A stretch of DNA of 37,071 bases from DAONBD01 sp964525485 (GCA_964525485.1 CAZGHH010000008.1:1-37071); one strand, 5' to 3'; counted from the first letter of the stretch, positions 1-8,670 are shown. Notes: generated from the sequence alone by a model not told the origin. Numbers and translations: made by a program.

Positions 1-407
1 TAAACCGTCACGCGAAGAATCGTTCTGCGATCCAATCTACATTGATTTTTGAAAACACTGTCCAAAACATGAAACATCTTTTCCGGAGTCGTCTCAGTCA
101 AAAATCCGAGAGTTCCCATGTTAACGCCCAAAATAGGTACGTGACGACGCGGATGTCTGCGTGCTATTTTCAACAATGTTCCATCTCCTCCCAAAGAAAT
201 CCCCATATCAACCTTGCTCAATAATTGTTCTTTTTTCATTCCACTGCCTCGTTCCAAAAGCTTTGATAAATTTTGATCCAAAAGAACTTCCAGTCCTTTT
301 TTCTCGAGATATTTGACCAGTTTTTCGATTATTTTTTTGTCGTTTAAATCGCGTTTTGATATCAATCCTACTTTTTTAATACGTTTACAATCAAATGGTT
401 TGTCCAT
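1..407 (-). CDS. nadK: NAD kinase, 5' part only
   Basis: Phosphorylates NAD+ to NADP+ in the cytoplasm and so supplies the cell's NADP(H). The gene starts at ATG 407 and runs off the left window edge, leaving about 135 N-terminal residues. The translation shows the family's GGDGT motif within the segment ISLGGDGTLLKIARR, followed by the second signature LGVNMGTLGFLTE. These are the nucleotide-binding loop and the following strand of the NAD kinase fold. The start lies 20 bases after the stop of the upstream glycosyltransferase gene on the same strand, so the two are probably cotranscribed. There is no Shine-Dalgarno sequence. The C-terminal all-beta domain lies outside the window and cannot be checked. 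Confidence 0.93.
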   Translation of the reverse strand, partial: MDKPFDCKRIKKVGLISKRDLNDKKIIEKLVKYLEKKGLEVLLDQNLSKLLERGSGMKKEQLLSKVDMGISLGGDGTLLKIARRHPRRHVPILGVNMGTLGFLTETTPEKMFHVLDSVFKNQCRLDRRTILRVTV

Positions 408-427
408 GTATTTGTATTAATGCTTAA

Positions 428-1546
428 TTAAAATGTTTCGAGCAGATTATACAGCACTTGTGCCGAATTCTCCCAGTTAAATTTCTTTGACTGAATGCGT
501 CCTTTATTTATTAAGTCCGCCTTAAGTTCTTCGTTTGAAATTATTTTTTCCATTGCAAATGCAAACTCTGCCGGACTGCGCGGATCACAATAAATTGCCG
601 CTTCGCCCAAGACTTCCGGAATCGACGATGTATTGCTAGCGATAATCGGACATCCTGCTTTCATGGCTTCCAGAGGCGGGATTCCAAATCCCTCATAAAG
701 CGACGGAAATATAAAAGCTTGAGCGGTATTATATAGAAAATTCAAATTTTTACTCGTAATGTATCCGAGCAAATGAACGTGTTTTTGTAAATAATTTGCT
801 TCAATAATTTTTGAAAAATCACTTTTCCCCCATCCGGAATTTCCCACTATTATTAAGTGATAATTTTTGTTTTTTTCGTAAAACATCGCAAACGCTTGCA
901 ACAAAGCTTCATAATTTTTTCTTGGTTGGACAGTCCCTACGGTTAAAAAGAATTTTTCCGGTATCGATATTTTTTCTTTTAATTCTTTTACTTTTTCTTC
1001 TGTCGTATTGATCGGGCAAAAATCATCCGATGCCGCGCAATGCATCACCTCTATTGTTTCGCTTGGAACTTTGAATTTTTTAATCAAATCTTTTTTTGTA
1101 TTTTCTGATACGGCTAGGATTTTGGTAGCCGCTTTTATGGCTTTTTTAATAAATAATTTTTCCAAAATTACTGCTTTTTTCTCATGAAATTCAGGGAATA
1201 AAATAGCCGCTATATCGTGAATCGTTATTATAACTTTTATTTTCTTCTCAGCCGATGCTTTCGCGAGCATTGATGGAATAATAAAACTGCTTGGGGCAAA
1301 AAATACATCCATGTTTTCTTTTAGCACATCTTTTGCCACCGCTCTGTGCCAAAAAATCCCTCGTTTTTCTATAATTATGGTCTTTGTGTTTTTGAACTCT
1401 TCAAATCCCGCCACACCAGAATCGGAATATAAAAAATAGTCATTTTTTTTGTCTTTTTTTAGAAGTTCACGTGTAATGTGAAGAGTATAAAATCCTTTTC
1501 CTGTTTTTTCTCCACCTGCTGAACGTATGTCTATACCTATTTTCAT
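428..1546 (-). CDS. Glycosyltransferase family 4 (GT-B fold)
   Basis: A 372-residue retaining glycosyltransferase of the GT4 group, probably acting at the cytoplasmic membrane on a surface polysaccharide or glycolipid; donor and acceptor cannot be read from sequence. The N-terminus MKIGIDIR is typical of mannosyltransferase-like GT4 enzymes. The C-terminal nucleotide-sugar domain begins near GTVQPRKNYEALL and carries the EX7E motif in EGFGIPPLEAMKAG, followed by P-I-I-A-S-N and the usual IPEVLGEAA segment. There are no membrane segments. It lies directly upstream of nadK, which looks like operon packing rather than a pathway link. The start is ATG with no Shine-Dalgarno sequence. Confidence 0.9.
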   Translation of the reverse strand: MKIGIDIRSAGGEKTGKGFYTLHITRELLKKDKKNDYFLYSDSGVAGFEEFKNTKTIIIEKRGIFWHRAVAKDVLKENMDVFFAPSSFIIPSMLAKASAEKKIKVIITIHDIAAILFPEFHEKKAVILEKLFIKKAIKAATKILAVSENTKKDLIKKFKVPSETIEVMHCAASDDFCPINTTEEKVKELKEKISIPEKFFLTVGTVQPRKNYEALLQAFAMFYEKNKNYHLIIVGNSGWGKSDFSKIIEANYLQKHVHLLGYITSKNLNFLYNTAQAFIFPSLYEGFGIPPLEAMKAGCPIIASNTSSIPEVLGEAAIYCDPRSPAEFAFAMEKIISNEELKADLINKGRIQSKKFNWENSAQVLYNLLETF

Positions 1547-1568
1547 ACTTGAATTCTATTGTTTTTCT

Positions 1569-1597
1569 TTGGAATTTGCGAGCCGTTTTGCTATCCT
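1569..1597 (+). promoter_or_regulatory. Candidate extended -10 promoter for the gene at 1621
   Basis: TTGGAA at 1569-1574, a 17-base spacer and TATCCT at 1592-1597, with TG one base before the -10 box. Transcription would start near 1604, leaving a leader of under 20 bases. Both boxes are imperfect. Confidence 0.35.
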
Positions 1598-1620
1598 TTA
1601 GGCGAATTAAATGAAATATT

Positions 1621-2265
1621 ATGATAAACGAGCGATTTACAGATAAGTTGATGAAGCTGCCGTTGCCTTTTAAGTTGGTTGGCGTCGGGAGTTTTTTGAC
1701 GATGATCTCAACTGTTTTGCCGTGGTATCGAGATTTGGATACTTTTAAGACTGGTGATAAATTTATCGGACTTTCAGGGCCTCTTTATCTTCTTGGTTTT
1801 CTGATTTTGACTTTTGCGATTGCATCTTTTGCCATGACTGCATACAAAATTTTGAATAAGAAATTGCCGAAATTACCTATAGCTGAAGAGCATTTTAATA
1901 TCGCGAGCGGAGTGATGTGTTTGTTTCTTTTAATAATCACGAGCAGTATTTATTTTCATCCTAAATTTGGAGTTAATATAACTATGAAAGAAATGGGCTT
2001 TGGCATGATGATGGCTTTTTTGGGAAGCGCTGTCACCGTCTTGGGTGGTATATTTCAGACTAAGAAAAAAGGAATGACATTCGAAGCTGAGGGTAAACTT
2101 GATAAATTAATAGATGTAGATACCCATCAAAGAGTCCAGCAAGAAATCCGTCCTATTTCTCATTCTAATGTTTCTCATGGATTACACGTTTCCGGTACTC
2201 ATAATGCTCCTGCTGAGCAAGTTGAAATTAAAATAGAATCTAACAACGAACAAAATGCCTTCTGA
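1621..2265 (+). CDS. Membrane protein of unknown function, four predicted TM helices
   Basis: A 214-residue protein I do not recognise. Hydrophobic stretches suggest four membrane helices at about residues 17-35, 51-75, 95-112 and 122-143. The second half, about 65 residues, is hydrophilic, rich in His, Gln, Asn and Glu, and probably cytoplasmic. The stop is TGA, unusual in this window. The last 11 bases overlap the start of the next gene, a zinc-ribbon protein, so the two are probably translationally coupled and may act together. The start has no Shine-Dalgarno sequence. No function should be inferred. Confidence 0.75.
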   Translation: MINERFTDKLMKLPLPFKLVGVGSFLTMISTVLPWYRDLDTFKTGDKFIGLSGPLYLLGFLILTFAIASFAMTAYKILNKKLPKLPIAEEHFNIASGVMCLFLLIITSSIYFHPKFGVNITMKEMGFGMMMAFLGSAVTVLGGIFQTKKKGMTFEAEGKLDKLIDVDTHQRVQQEIRPISHSNVSHGLHVSGTHNAPAEQVEIKIESNNEQNAF

Positions 2266-2575
2266 AAATACTGCGAATTCCGCTTCGCCTATTATTTTTT
2301 ATTGTAAAGATTGCGGGAAAGTCGTCAATACGGAGCGTGTTGGAAAAAAATATGTATATAAATGCAAAATTTGCGGCACAAAAAATGTCGCTTTTGGTAC
2401 CGATAAAAGTATCAAAAGTTTCTTCAGAGTTCCTGAAGAAAAAGGCACTGTCGAAATGAATGAAACTCCTAAACGTGTAGAAGATGGTGAGCTAGCAGCA
2501 TCGAATAAAGATAGCGAAAGCGCAAAGACAGATGAAAGTGGTAAAGCTGCTGAAACCTCTGGAAAAAAGGATTAA
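2255..2575 (+). CDS. Small zinc-ribbon protein
   Basis: A 106-residue soluble protein. Residues 15-45 form a treble-clef or zinc-ribbon-like knuckle pair, C17-x2-C20 and C37-x2-C40, a classic four-cysteine zinc site. The remaining 60 residues are charged, low in complexity (Glu, Lys, Ser, Asp) and probably disordered. It overlaps the preceding membrane-protein gene by 11 bases, ATG 2255 lying inside that gene's 3' end. It resembles small zinc-ribbon proteins found beside membrane proteins, but I cannot name a family. Possible roles are a metal-structured adaptor or a nucleic-acid-binding protein; neither is shown. Confidence 0.75.
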   Translation: MPSENTANSASPIIFYCKDCGKVVNTERVGKKYVYKCKICGTKNVAFGTDKSIKSFFRVPEEKGTVEMNETPKRVEDGELAASNKDSESAKTDESGKAAETSGKKD

Positions 2576-2658
2576 TTTCAGTTTTATTTATACTAAATTT
2601 TAGAAATATATTATTTTTTTGAAAGTTTTTTTTAAGAACCGACGATTATTATTCTCAC

Positions 2659-3543
2659 ATGAATAATTTCGGTTGTATTAAATATGGTGATTTTAATTAT
2701 CCAAAACAATTAAAATATTTATCCAAACCTCCAAAACAGCTTTTTTATAATGGAAATTTGGATTGTTTGAATGATGTTTTGATTTCTTTCGTTGGCACTA
2801 GAAGAGCGAGTCAATACGGGAAATATTGTTCTAATTCATTGATTGAAGAATTGTCTTTGTGCGGAGTTACTGTTGTGTCGGGACTAGCTAGCGGAATAGA
2901 TACGCTTTGTCATAAAGCCGCATTAAATCACAGACTCAAAACCATAGCGGTTTTTGGGACCCCTTTGAATACTGTTTTTCCGAAAGAGAATGAATCTTTG
3001 GTGAAAGAAATTATTTCCAAAGGTGGACTTGTTTTGAGCGAATATTCTCCCGATACTTTGATGCAAAAATATTTTTTCCCCGAAAGAAATAGAATAGTTG
3101 CCGCATTAAGTCTTGCAACGGTGATAGTGGAAGCACCGCAGGAGTCTGGGGCTTTATTAACAGCTCATATCGCGTTGGAGTTGGGACGCGATGTTTATGC
3201 CGTGCCTGCCGATATTAATTCTTCAAATTCCGCTGGATGTAATAATCTTATTAAAAATTCATCTGCAAAAGCGATCACTTGTGGAGCTGATATTATTGAA
3301 GATTTAAGACTTCAGCCTTCAATATTCACCGAGGCTTTAAAAAACAAAGAAAATAAATTCGATTTTGATGATGATGTTAAAAAAGTGTATTTGGCAATTT
3401 CGGCAACACGCCCTACAAGCATAGAAAAAATAATGAAAGAAACCGGGTTTGATATTCAAACAATAAATAAATCTATTTCCCTTCTGGAAATTAATTTTTT
3501 AGTCGCGTCTCTTTCTACCGGAGCATATTTAAAAATGAAGTAG
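2659..3543 (+). CDS. dprA: DNA processing protein DprA/Smf
   Basis: Binds incoming single-stranded DNA during natural transformation and loads RecA onto it. The 294-residue protein has the Rossmann-like DprA core: FVGTRRASQYG near residue 45, the signature SGLASGID near residue 77, then VFGTPLNTVFP, the segment containing FFPERNRIVAALS, and ESGALLTAHIALELGRDVYAVP. The last 60 residues look like the winged-helix DML1-type domain. The length is normal for a short DprA. The start is ATG 2659, with an AT-rich upstream and no Shine-Dalgarno sequence. It faces the pilus ATPase gene pilB, and recA lies about 4 kb away, a setting that fits DNA uptake and recombination. Confidence 0.95.
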   Translation: MNNFGCIKYGDFNYPKQLKYLSKPPKQLFYNGNLDCLNDVLISFVGTRRASQYGKYCSNSLIEELSLCGVTVVSGLASGIDTLCHKAALNHRLKTIAVFGTPLNTVFPKENESLVKEIISKGGLVLSEYSPDTLMQKYFFPERNRIVAALSLATVIVEAPQESGALLTAHIALELGRDVYAVPADINSSNSAGCNNLIKNSSAKAITCGADIIEDLRLQPSIFTEALKNKENKFDFDDDVKKVYLAISATRPTSIEKIMKETGFDIQTINKSISLLEINFLVASLSTGAYLKMK

Positions 3544-3564
3544 GTATTTCCATACGCTAAAAAT

Positions 3565-3588
3565 TCATACTTCAGAAACTTTGACTAT
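3565..3588 (-). repeat. Degenerate duplicate of the 3' end of pilB
   Basis: Read on the minus strand, this piece carries TATAG followed by codons for V-K-V-S-E-V and a TGA stop. That is the same peptide as the last six codons of pilB, which end at 3621. The nucleotides differ at silent third positions, so this is a diverged duplicate of the gene tail lying just past the real stop. Confidence 0.5.
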
Positions 3589-3620
3589 ACTTGTAAAATT
3601 TCGACTACACTTTGGCTTTA

Positions 3621-5438
3621 TTACACCTCTGAAACTTTGACCGTTCTATACACTTCATCGACTGTTGTAAGTCCGAGCGCAATTTTTTTGTATCCATCCT
3701 CCTGCATAGTCATAAATCCCTGCTTACGAGCGGATTCCATGATTTTGTGCATTGGAGCTCTGTTCAAAATCAACTCTTCAATTTCATCTGTGACAGTACA
3801 CATTTCCGCTATCACAAGACGCCCTAAATATCCCGTATTACTGCATTCATCGCATCCAACGGCGTGATAAACTTGTTCCGGAGTTTGTGGTACCAAAGTC
3901 GGATTTGTTTTTTTCAAATCTTCAAATGCTTCTTCAAATTTTTGTTTTTCTTCCGGCGTAATCGGCTCCAATTTGCCACATTTTTTACACACTCTTCTAA
4001 CGAGCCTTTGTGCTATCAATGTGTCTAATGCAGGAGCTACGAAAAACGGTTCCATTCCCATATTTATCAAACGCGGAATACTTTCGAGCGCACTATTCGT
4101 ATGCAATGTAGCAAGTACTACGTGACCTGTTAACGCCGCTTGCGCGGCTGTATTCGCAGTCTCTAAATCACGGATCTCACCGATCATCACTATGTCCGGA
4201 TCCTGGCGAAGAATTGATTTCAGTCCACTCGCAAAATCATAATTATGTGCTTCACTTACTTGCGATTGGACGATCCCATCGATGTGGTACTCTATCGGAT
4301 TTTCCAGTGTGATGATTTTTTTATCAGGAGTATTCATGCCTTGCAGCATCGAATACAAACTGGTTGTTTTACCTGATCCGGTGGGACCTGTTATCAATAT
4401 CATTCCATGTGAAATTCCCAAAAGTTGATTCAATTTATCTAAGTGGACTCCTTCATACCCCAAATCTTCGAACGATGTAAATTTCTTTCCGCTATCCAAA
4501 AATCTACATACTATCGACTCTGAATTTTCTGTAGGGATTACGGAGACACGAACATCGATCTTGCGATCATTGTAATTGAATGAATAACGTCCATCTTGTG
4601 GGACGTCACTCACATTCAATTTCATTCTTGTCTGATACTTAACCTGATTTAAAATGTTTTTATAAACACTTGGCTTTAAATCAAAAACTTTATAAAGTAC
4701 TCCGTCAATTCTAAATCTGACCCTGACTTGATTTTCTTCCGGCTCATAATGGACGTCTGAAGCTTTTGTCTTCATGGCTCCAATATTTATCATATTTACG
4801 CCTTCTTCGGCTGTTACTTCGGCTATTTTTTCACCTAAAATTTTTAATTCAGCAATTTCTTTTTCGTATGTTTTGATTTTCGCCTCCTCTACTTTTTCGA
4901 CTATCGATTTTTCTTTGTATACCAGTAGTGAATTGTATTTTTCGATGACTTCCAAAATTCCGCTTTTTGAAGCCAAATTTATATTCAACTGATAGCCTTG
5001 TACACGTAATGACTCAAGCACTTTTTTCGTTTCTTCATCGTCCGGATTTGCAACCGCCACTCTTAATTTATTTCCGAATTTGAAGAAACTGACTATTTTC
5101 CCTCTTTTGGAATCTTCGAAAGGAATCAATTTCATATAGTCCGGATTCAAGGGGGTTTTTCCGATATTTACGTATGAAAGATTTAATGCCTCGGCTTTTT
5201 TTAAGGTGTCTTTTTCCTCAAAATCTCTATTGATGCCTTGCAAAGCAAGTGTGCGTTCCTCTTCTTTTTTTTCTTTTAATTCATCTTCCGTCACTTTGTT
5301 TTCATTTTCATTCACCAAACTTTTAGCTTTTGCGGCCGATTTCTTTTTGGAAGGGTCGGCTATAAAATCCAATTCAACTTTTTCATCTCCTTGTGAATTT
5401 GACTGAGGATTACCTGCTTGTGAGCTTTCATCTGTCAT
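3621..5438 (-). CDS. pilB: Type IV pilus assembly / type II secretion ATPase PilB (GspE)
   Basis: A cytoplasmic hexameric ATPase that drives pilin polymerisation. In its 605 residues, positions 1-80 are charged and probably disordered, about 80-180 form the MshEN-type N-terminal domain, and the ATPase core follows. Visible motifs are Walker A GPTGSGKT at 351-358, the Walker B region RQDPDIVMIGEIRD at 411-424, the His box LATLHTNSA at 442-450, and the zinc-binding tetracysteine made of C484-x2-C487 plus a later C-x2-C. No other pilus gene is in the window. The gene lies downstream of nusA, separated by a strong terminator with its own promoter at 5472-5480, and faces dprA. The start is ATG without a Shine-Dalgarno sequence. 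Confidence 0.95.
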   Translation of the reverse strand: MTDESSQAGNPQSNSQGDEKVELDFIADPSKKKSAAKAKSLVNENENKVTEDELKEKKEEERTLALQGINRDFEEKDTLKKAEALNLSYVNIGKTPLNPDYMKLIPFEDSKRGKIVSFFKFGNKLRVAVANPDDEETKKVLESLRVQGYQLNINLASKSGILEVIEKYNSLLVYKEKSIVEKVEEAKIKTYEKEIAELKILGEKIAEVTAEEGVNMINIGAMKTKASDVHYEPEENQVRVRFRIDGVLYKVFDLKPSVYKNILNQVKYQTRMKLNVSDVPQDGRYSFNYNDRKIDVRVSVIPTENSESIVCRFLDSGKKFTSFEDLGYEGVHLDKLNQLLGISHGMILITGPTGSGKTTSLYSMLQGMNTPDKKIITLENPIEYHIDGIVQSQVSEAHNYDFASGLKSILRQDPDIVMIGEIRDLETANTAAQAALTGHVVLATLHTNSALESIPRLINMGMEPFFVAPALDTLIAQRLVRRVCKKCGKLEPITPEEKQKFEEAFEDLKKTNPTLVPQTPEQVYHAVGCDECSNTGYLGRLVIAEMCTVTDEIEELILNRAPMHKIMESARKQGFMTMQEDGYKKIALGLTTVDEVYRTVKVSEV

Positions 5439-5471
5439 TTTTTGTTTTCGTTTTTAATTTTTAATCCGTTA

Positions 5472-5480
5472 ATTGTACCA
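5472..5480 (-). promoter_or_regulatory. Extended -10 promoter of pilB
   Basis: On the minus strand TGG precedes TACAAT, a TGn extended -10 box with five of six consensus bases. It lies two bases past the T-run of the nusA terminator, so termination and re-initiation sit side by side. Confidence 0.5.
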
Positions 5481-5481
5481 C

Positions 5482-5516
5482 AAAAAAGGCAAGTCTTGAA
5501 GCATACAAGGCTTGCC
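5482..5516 (-). terminator. Rho-independent terminator of nusA
   Basis: On the minus strand GGCAAG pairs with CTTGCC and CTTG with CAAG, separated by one mismatch, with a seven-base loop and then TTTTTT. This is a textbook terminator in the gap between nusA and pilB. Confidence 0.85.
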
Positions 5517-5584
5517 AAATTTATTGTTTATGTTGAGCACTTTTGAGAGACATTTTTGCATAATTGCAACTCTTTTCCCTCTAT

Positions 5585-6853
5585 TTATAGAGCTTTCATC
5601 GCTTCTATTATTGCTTTTGCTGATTCTTCGTCTATTCCTTCAACTTGAGATATATCTTTTACAGATAGACCTTTTAATTGTTCTATTAGTGTGAGATTTG
5701 CCGCTGTTAATTTTTCCGCAATTTCAGGAGCAAGATTTAGGAGCTCAATTGTTTGGGTTTGTTTTTCTTCTTCTGTTGGAGCTTCTTTTTTTGCAACTGC
5801 TTCTGCGGCCTCTCCTGTCAATTCACTGATGTCGAGAATATCGATTTCCCAACCTGTTAAGATGGAAGCTAAGCGGACATTTTGTCCCATTTTACCGATA
5901 GCCAATGGACGCTGATCGCTTTCGACATATACTGTTGCGTGTTTTGTTTGGTCGTTTAGAATGATTCGAGCTGTTTTTGCAGGAGCTAGAGCCGCTTTCA
6001 AATACGCTTCCTGATCTTCTGACCATTCGATAATGTCGATTCTTTCGCCGTTTAATTCATCCATTATGTTTTGTACGCGTACACCTTTTTGACCTACACA
6101 AGAACCGATTGGATCGATCTTTTCGTCGCTAGAAAAAACTGCAACTTTGCAACGCACTCCCGGGTCACGAGCAATTGATTTTATTTCAACAACCCCTGAT
6201 TTCACTTCCGGAATTTCTAATTCAAGCAATTTTCTGACTAGATTTGAATGAGTTCTTGATATCAAAAGTTGAGGTCCTTTTGTTGTCTTCATAACTTTGT
6301 CCAAATACAATTTAATTCTTTGTCCTGAGTAATATTTTTCATTGCGGATCTGTTCACTCATTGGAAGACTTGCTGTGATTTTGTTATCAAGATTCACATA
6401 CACATCGTTTCCATCGACTCTGTGAACGACTGCATTGATCATCTCGTTTTCACGATCTTTGAATAAGTCATACATCATATCGCGTTCAGCCTCTTGAATC
6501 CTCTGAATAATAACTTGTTTTGCTGATTGCGCGGCGATTCTTCCGTATTCAGCTGGCGTAACGTCGATCTTAATTTTGTCTCCGATTTTCGCTTTTTTAT
6601 CGTATTTTTTTGCCTCTGTTTCTGTCATTTGAAGATCCTCGATTTCAACTTTTTTAACTACTTCTTTTATTAAGTATACTGTTGCTAAACCTGATTTTTC
6701 GTCGAGTTCAACATCAACTTCCTGATCTTTTGTACCGTAGTCTTTGCGATAGGCTGTGCGAAGAGCGGCTTTGATCGTCTCGATGACTTTGTCACGAGGG
6801 ATATTTTTTTCGTCGCAAATCTGATTAATTGCGGCTAAGAATTGTGTCTGCAT
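5585..6853 (-). CDS. nusA: Transcription termination/antitermination factor NusA
   Basis: Binds RNA polymerase and nascent RNA and modulates pausing, termination and antitermination. In its 422 residues the N-terminal polymerase-binding domain spans about 1-125, the S1 domain about 130-200, and the two KH domains about 200-340. They include the conserved segments DPIGSCVGQKGVRVQ and GKMGQNVRLASILTGWEIDI. A helix-hairpin-helix tail ends in VEGIDEESAKAIIEA. The length is typical of bacterial NusA with a short C-terminus. It lies between the recA-recX unit and pilB on the same strand, but terminators on both sides and a promoter at 6877-6905 mark it as its own transcription unit. The usual partners rimP and infB are not next to it. 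Confidence 0.97.
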   Translation of the reverse strand: MQTQFLAAINQICDEKNIPRDKVIETIKAALRTAYRKDYGTKDQEVDVELDEKSGLATVYLIKEVVKKVEIEDLQMTETEAKKYDKKAKIGDKIKIDVTPAEYGRIAAQSAKQVIIQRIQEAERDMMYDLFKDRENEMINAVVHRVDGNDVYVNLDNKITASLPMSEQIRNEKYYSGQRIKLYLDKVMKTTKGPQLLISRTHSNLVRKLLELEIPEVKSGVVEIKSIARDPGVRCKVAVFSSDEKIDPIGSCVGQKGVRVQNIMDELNGERIDIIEWSEDQEAYLKAALAPAKTARIILNDQTKHATVYVESDQRPLAIGKMGQNVRLASILTGWEIDILDISELTGEAAEAVAKKEAPTEEEKQTQTIELLNLAPEIAEKLTAANLTLIEQLKGLSVKDISQVEGIDEESAKAIIEAMKAL

Positions 6854-6876
6854 AATTTAGTATGTTAAGTATAAAT

Positions 6877-6905
6877 TTTATATATTGCAGTTTGAAGATA
6901 GACAA
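6877..6905 (-). promoter_or_regulatory. Promoter of nusA
   Basis: Minus strand: TTGTCT (905-900), 17 bases, TATAAA (882-877). The -35 box lies in the distal T-run of the recX terminator. The transcript would start about 20 bases before the nusA ATG. Confidence 0.5.
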
Positions 6906-6938
6906 AAAGAAAACAGAATCTTTATTTAAGATCCTGTT
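6904..6938 (-). terminator. Rho-independent terminator of recA-recX
   Basis: On the minus strand AACAGGATCTT pairs with AAGATTCTGTT (11 pairs with one G-U), loop AAATA, followed by TTCTTTTTG. It starts 14 bases after the recX stop. Confidence 0.85.
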
Positions 6939-6951
6939 TAATAATCATTAT

Positions 6952-7506
6952 CTATATTGCGGTGTTATTGTACCAGCGGTCGATGACTTTGTAAATAGCA
7001 TCGATCTTGAATCCTCTCGAGGAAAGGAAGCGCATTGCTTTTTCTTTTTGTTTTTGGGGAGAATGTTTTTGGATTGTTTTGAGTTTTTTATTCAATGCTG
7101 TTTCCGCGAGAACTACTTCATCTATATCTTGTGCCTCGAGAACGCGTTCTGCTAAATCAGGATGAACTCCTTTTCGCTCAAGTTCACGTTTGAGAAGAAA
7201 TTCCCCCCTTGGACGAAACGCAGTTCGATTTTCTATGAAGTCATTCGCGAACCGCGTGTCGTCTAAGTACCTCAACTCCTTTAACCTATTTAAAACTTTC
7301 TTAATAGATTCTTCTATTTCCAACTCAGTTGCTAATGATAAAACATCCATTTTGTCATCTTCTAATCGTGATTTGCATTCGACTATTCTTTTCTTCTCTT
7401 TGCCTACAAATTCTATGATTTTCTTTTTGAGATTGAGCACCGTATAGCTCCTCTTGGAAACCAATGAAAGTGCTTTCTGCAAGAATAAATCATATAGTTT
7501 ATCCAT
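6952..7506 (-). CDS. recX: Regulatory protein RecX
   Basis: Binds along RecA filaments and limits RecA recombinase and coprotease activity. The 184-residue protein shows the RecX tandem three-helix repeats, with the signature LRYLDDTRFANDFIENR in the first half and then RGEFLLKRELERKGV. The start ATG at 7506 is separated from the recA stop codon by three bases, so translation is coupled to recA. That gap and the shared terminator at 6904-6938 define a recA-recX operon, the usual arrangement. The length is at the normal size for RecX. Confidence 0.92.
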   Translation of the reverse strand: MDKLYDLFLQKALSLVSKRSYTVLNLKKKIIEFVGKEKKRIVECKSRLEDDKMDVLSLATELEIEESIKKVLNRLKELRYLDDTRFANDFIENRTAFRPRGEFLLKRELERKGVHPDLAERVLEAQDIDEVVLAETALNKKLKTIQKHSPQKQKEKAMRFLSSRGFKIDAIYKVIDRWYNNTAI

Positions 7507-7509
7507 TCA

Positions 7510-8613
7510 TTATTCTGTTATCTCTCCTGTAGCGTCATCTACTGCTTGAACAGCTCCAACCGCACCTACTTCATCTGCGTCGTTTGCTCTTTTTGTATAT
7601 TCATCTTTTATCGCTTTTTCCAATTCATTCATTATTTTCTTATTTTGAAGAAGGAAATCTTTTGCATTTTCGCGACCTTGTCCTAGTTTTGTGTCGTTGT
7701 ATGAGAAGAAAGCACCGGCTTTCCTAGCTATATTATACTTAATGGCTAGATCAACTATTTCTCCTGCGAGCGAAATACCGCTGTTATACATAATGTCAAA
7801 CTCAGCTGTTCTGAAAGGTGGAGCAATCTTGTTTTTCACAACTTTCACTCTCACTCGATTACCAATCAATGTTTTACCATCTTCATCCGAACCTTCAATC
7901 TTGCCTGCACTCCTGATATCCATTCTGACCGAAGAATAAAATTTCAAAGCCTGTCCACCCGTAGTAGTCTCTGGATTTCCAAACATAATACCGATCTTCA
8001 TTCTAATCTGATTTAAGAAGATAACTGTTGTGCGGGACTTACTCACGACTGCTGTGAGTTTGCGAAGAGCCTGACTCATTAAACGAGCCTGAAGACCCAT
8101 ATGTGAATCACCCATGTCGCCTTCTATTTCTGCACGAGGAGTGAGAGCCGCAACAGAATCCACCACTATTACGTCCAATGCGTTTGATCGAATAAGCGTC
8201 TCTACGATGTCCAGAGCCTGCTCTCCTGAATCCGGCTGTGAAAGAAGAAGATTGTCTACATCTACTCCAATCTTGCGTGCATATACTGGGTCAAGTGCGT
8301 GCTCCGCATCTACGAACGCACATGTACCGCCGTTCTTCTGTGCTTCTGCAACTACATGTAAACTAAGAGTTGTTTTACCTGAACTCTCCGGCCCAAAAAT
8401 TTCGACAATTCTTCCTCTCGGAACTCCGCCACCAAGAGCGAGGTCTAGAGATAGAGATCCGGTACTGATGGTCTCTATATTCGTGTGAGTCGCCTCACCC
8501 ATTTTCATAATTGAACCTTTTCCAAATTCTTTTTCAATTTGTGAAAGTGCTAGTTCTATCGCTTTCTTTTTTGCCAAATCGACTGTTTGGTCTTTTTTGT
8601 GTTCGCTCGCCAT
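7510..8613 (-). CDS. recA: Recombinase RecA
   Basis: Forms ATP-dependent filaments on single-stranded DNA, catalyses strand exchange, and in many bacteria activates LexA self-cleavage. In its 367 residues Walker A is GPESSGKT at 74-81, Walker B is in the segment ending VIVVDSVAAL, the L2-loop region FLNQIRMKIGIMFGNPETT is intact, and the C-terminal domain ends in an acidic and alanine-rich tail. The start is ATG 8613 without a Shine-Dalgarno sequence. A canonical-spaced promoter with an 18-bp perfect palindrome lies 112-140 bases upstream, and a 14-codon leader ORF ends 12 bases before the ATG. Both suggest regulated expression. Confidence 0.98.
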   Translation of the reverse strand: MASEHKKDQTVDLAKKKAIELALSQIEKEFGKGSIMKMGEATHTNIETISTGSLSLDLALGGGVPRGRIVEIFGPESSGKTTLSLHVVAEAQKNGGTCAFVDAEHALDPVYARKIGVDVDNLLLSQPDSGEQALDIVETLIRSNALDVIVVDSVAALTPRAEIEGDMGDSHMGLQARLMSQALRKLTAVVSKSRTTVIFLNQIRMKIGIMFGNPETTTGGQALKFYSSVRMDIRSAGKIEGSDEDGKTLIGNRVRVKVVKNKIAPPFRTAEFDIMYNSGISLAGEIVDLAIKYNIARKAGAFFSYNDTKLGQGRENAKDFLLQNKKIMNELEKAIKDEYTKRANDADEVGAVGAVQAVDDATGEITE

Positions 8614-8625
8614 TTGTAATGAGGG

Positions 8626-8670
8626 TTAAAATGTATGGAAGCTTTCTAACTCTTGCTCTGGCATCGTCAT
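8626..8670 (-). CDS. Possible leader peptide upstream of recA
   Basis: Within the recA leader there is an open frame ATG...TAA of 15 codons encoding MTMPEQELESFHTF. It ends 12 bases before the recA ATG, in a different frame. In a genome with no Shine-Dalgarno sequences, translation of this frame could deliver ribosomes to recA. It could also be chance in a leader of about 100 bases. Confidence 0.3.
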   Translation of the reverse strand: MTMPEQELESFHTF

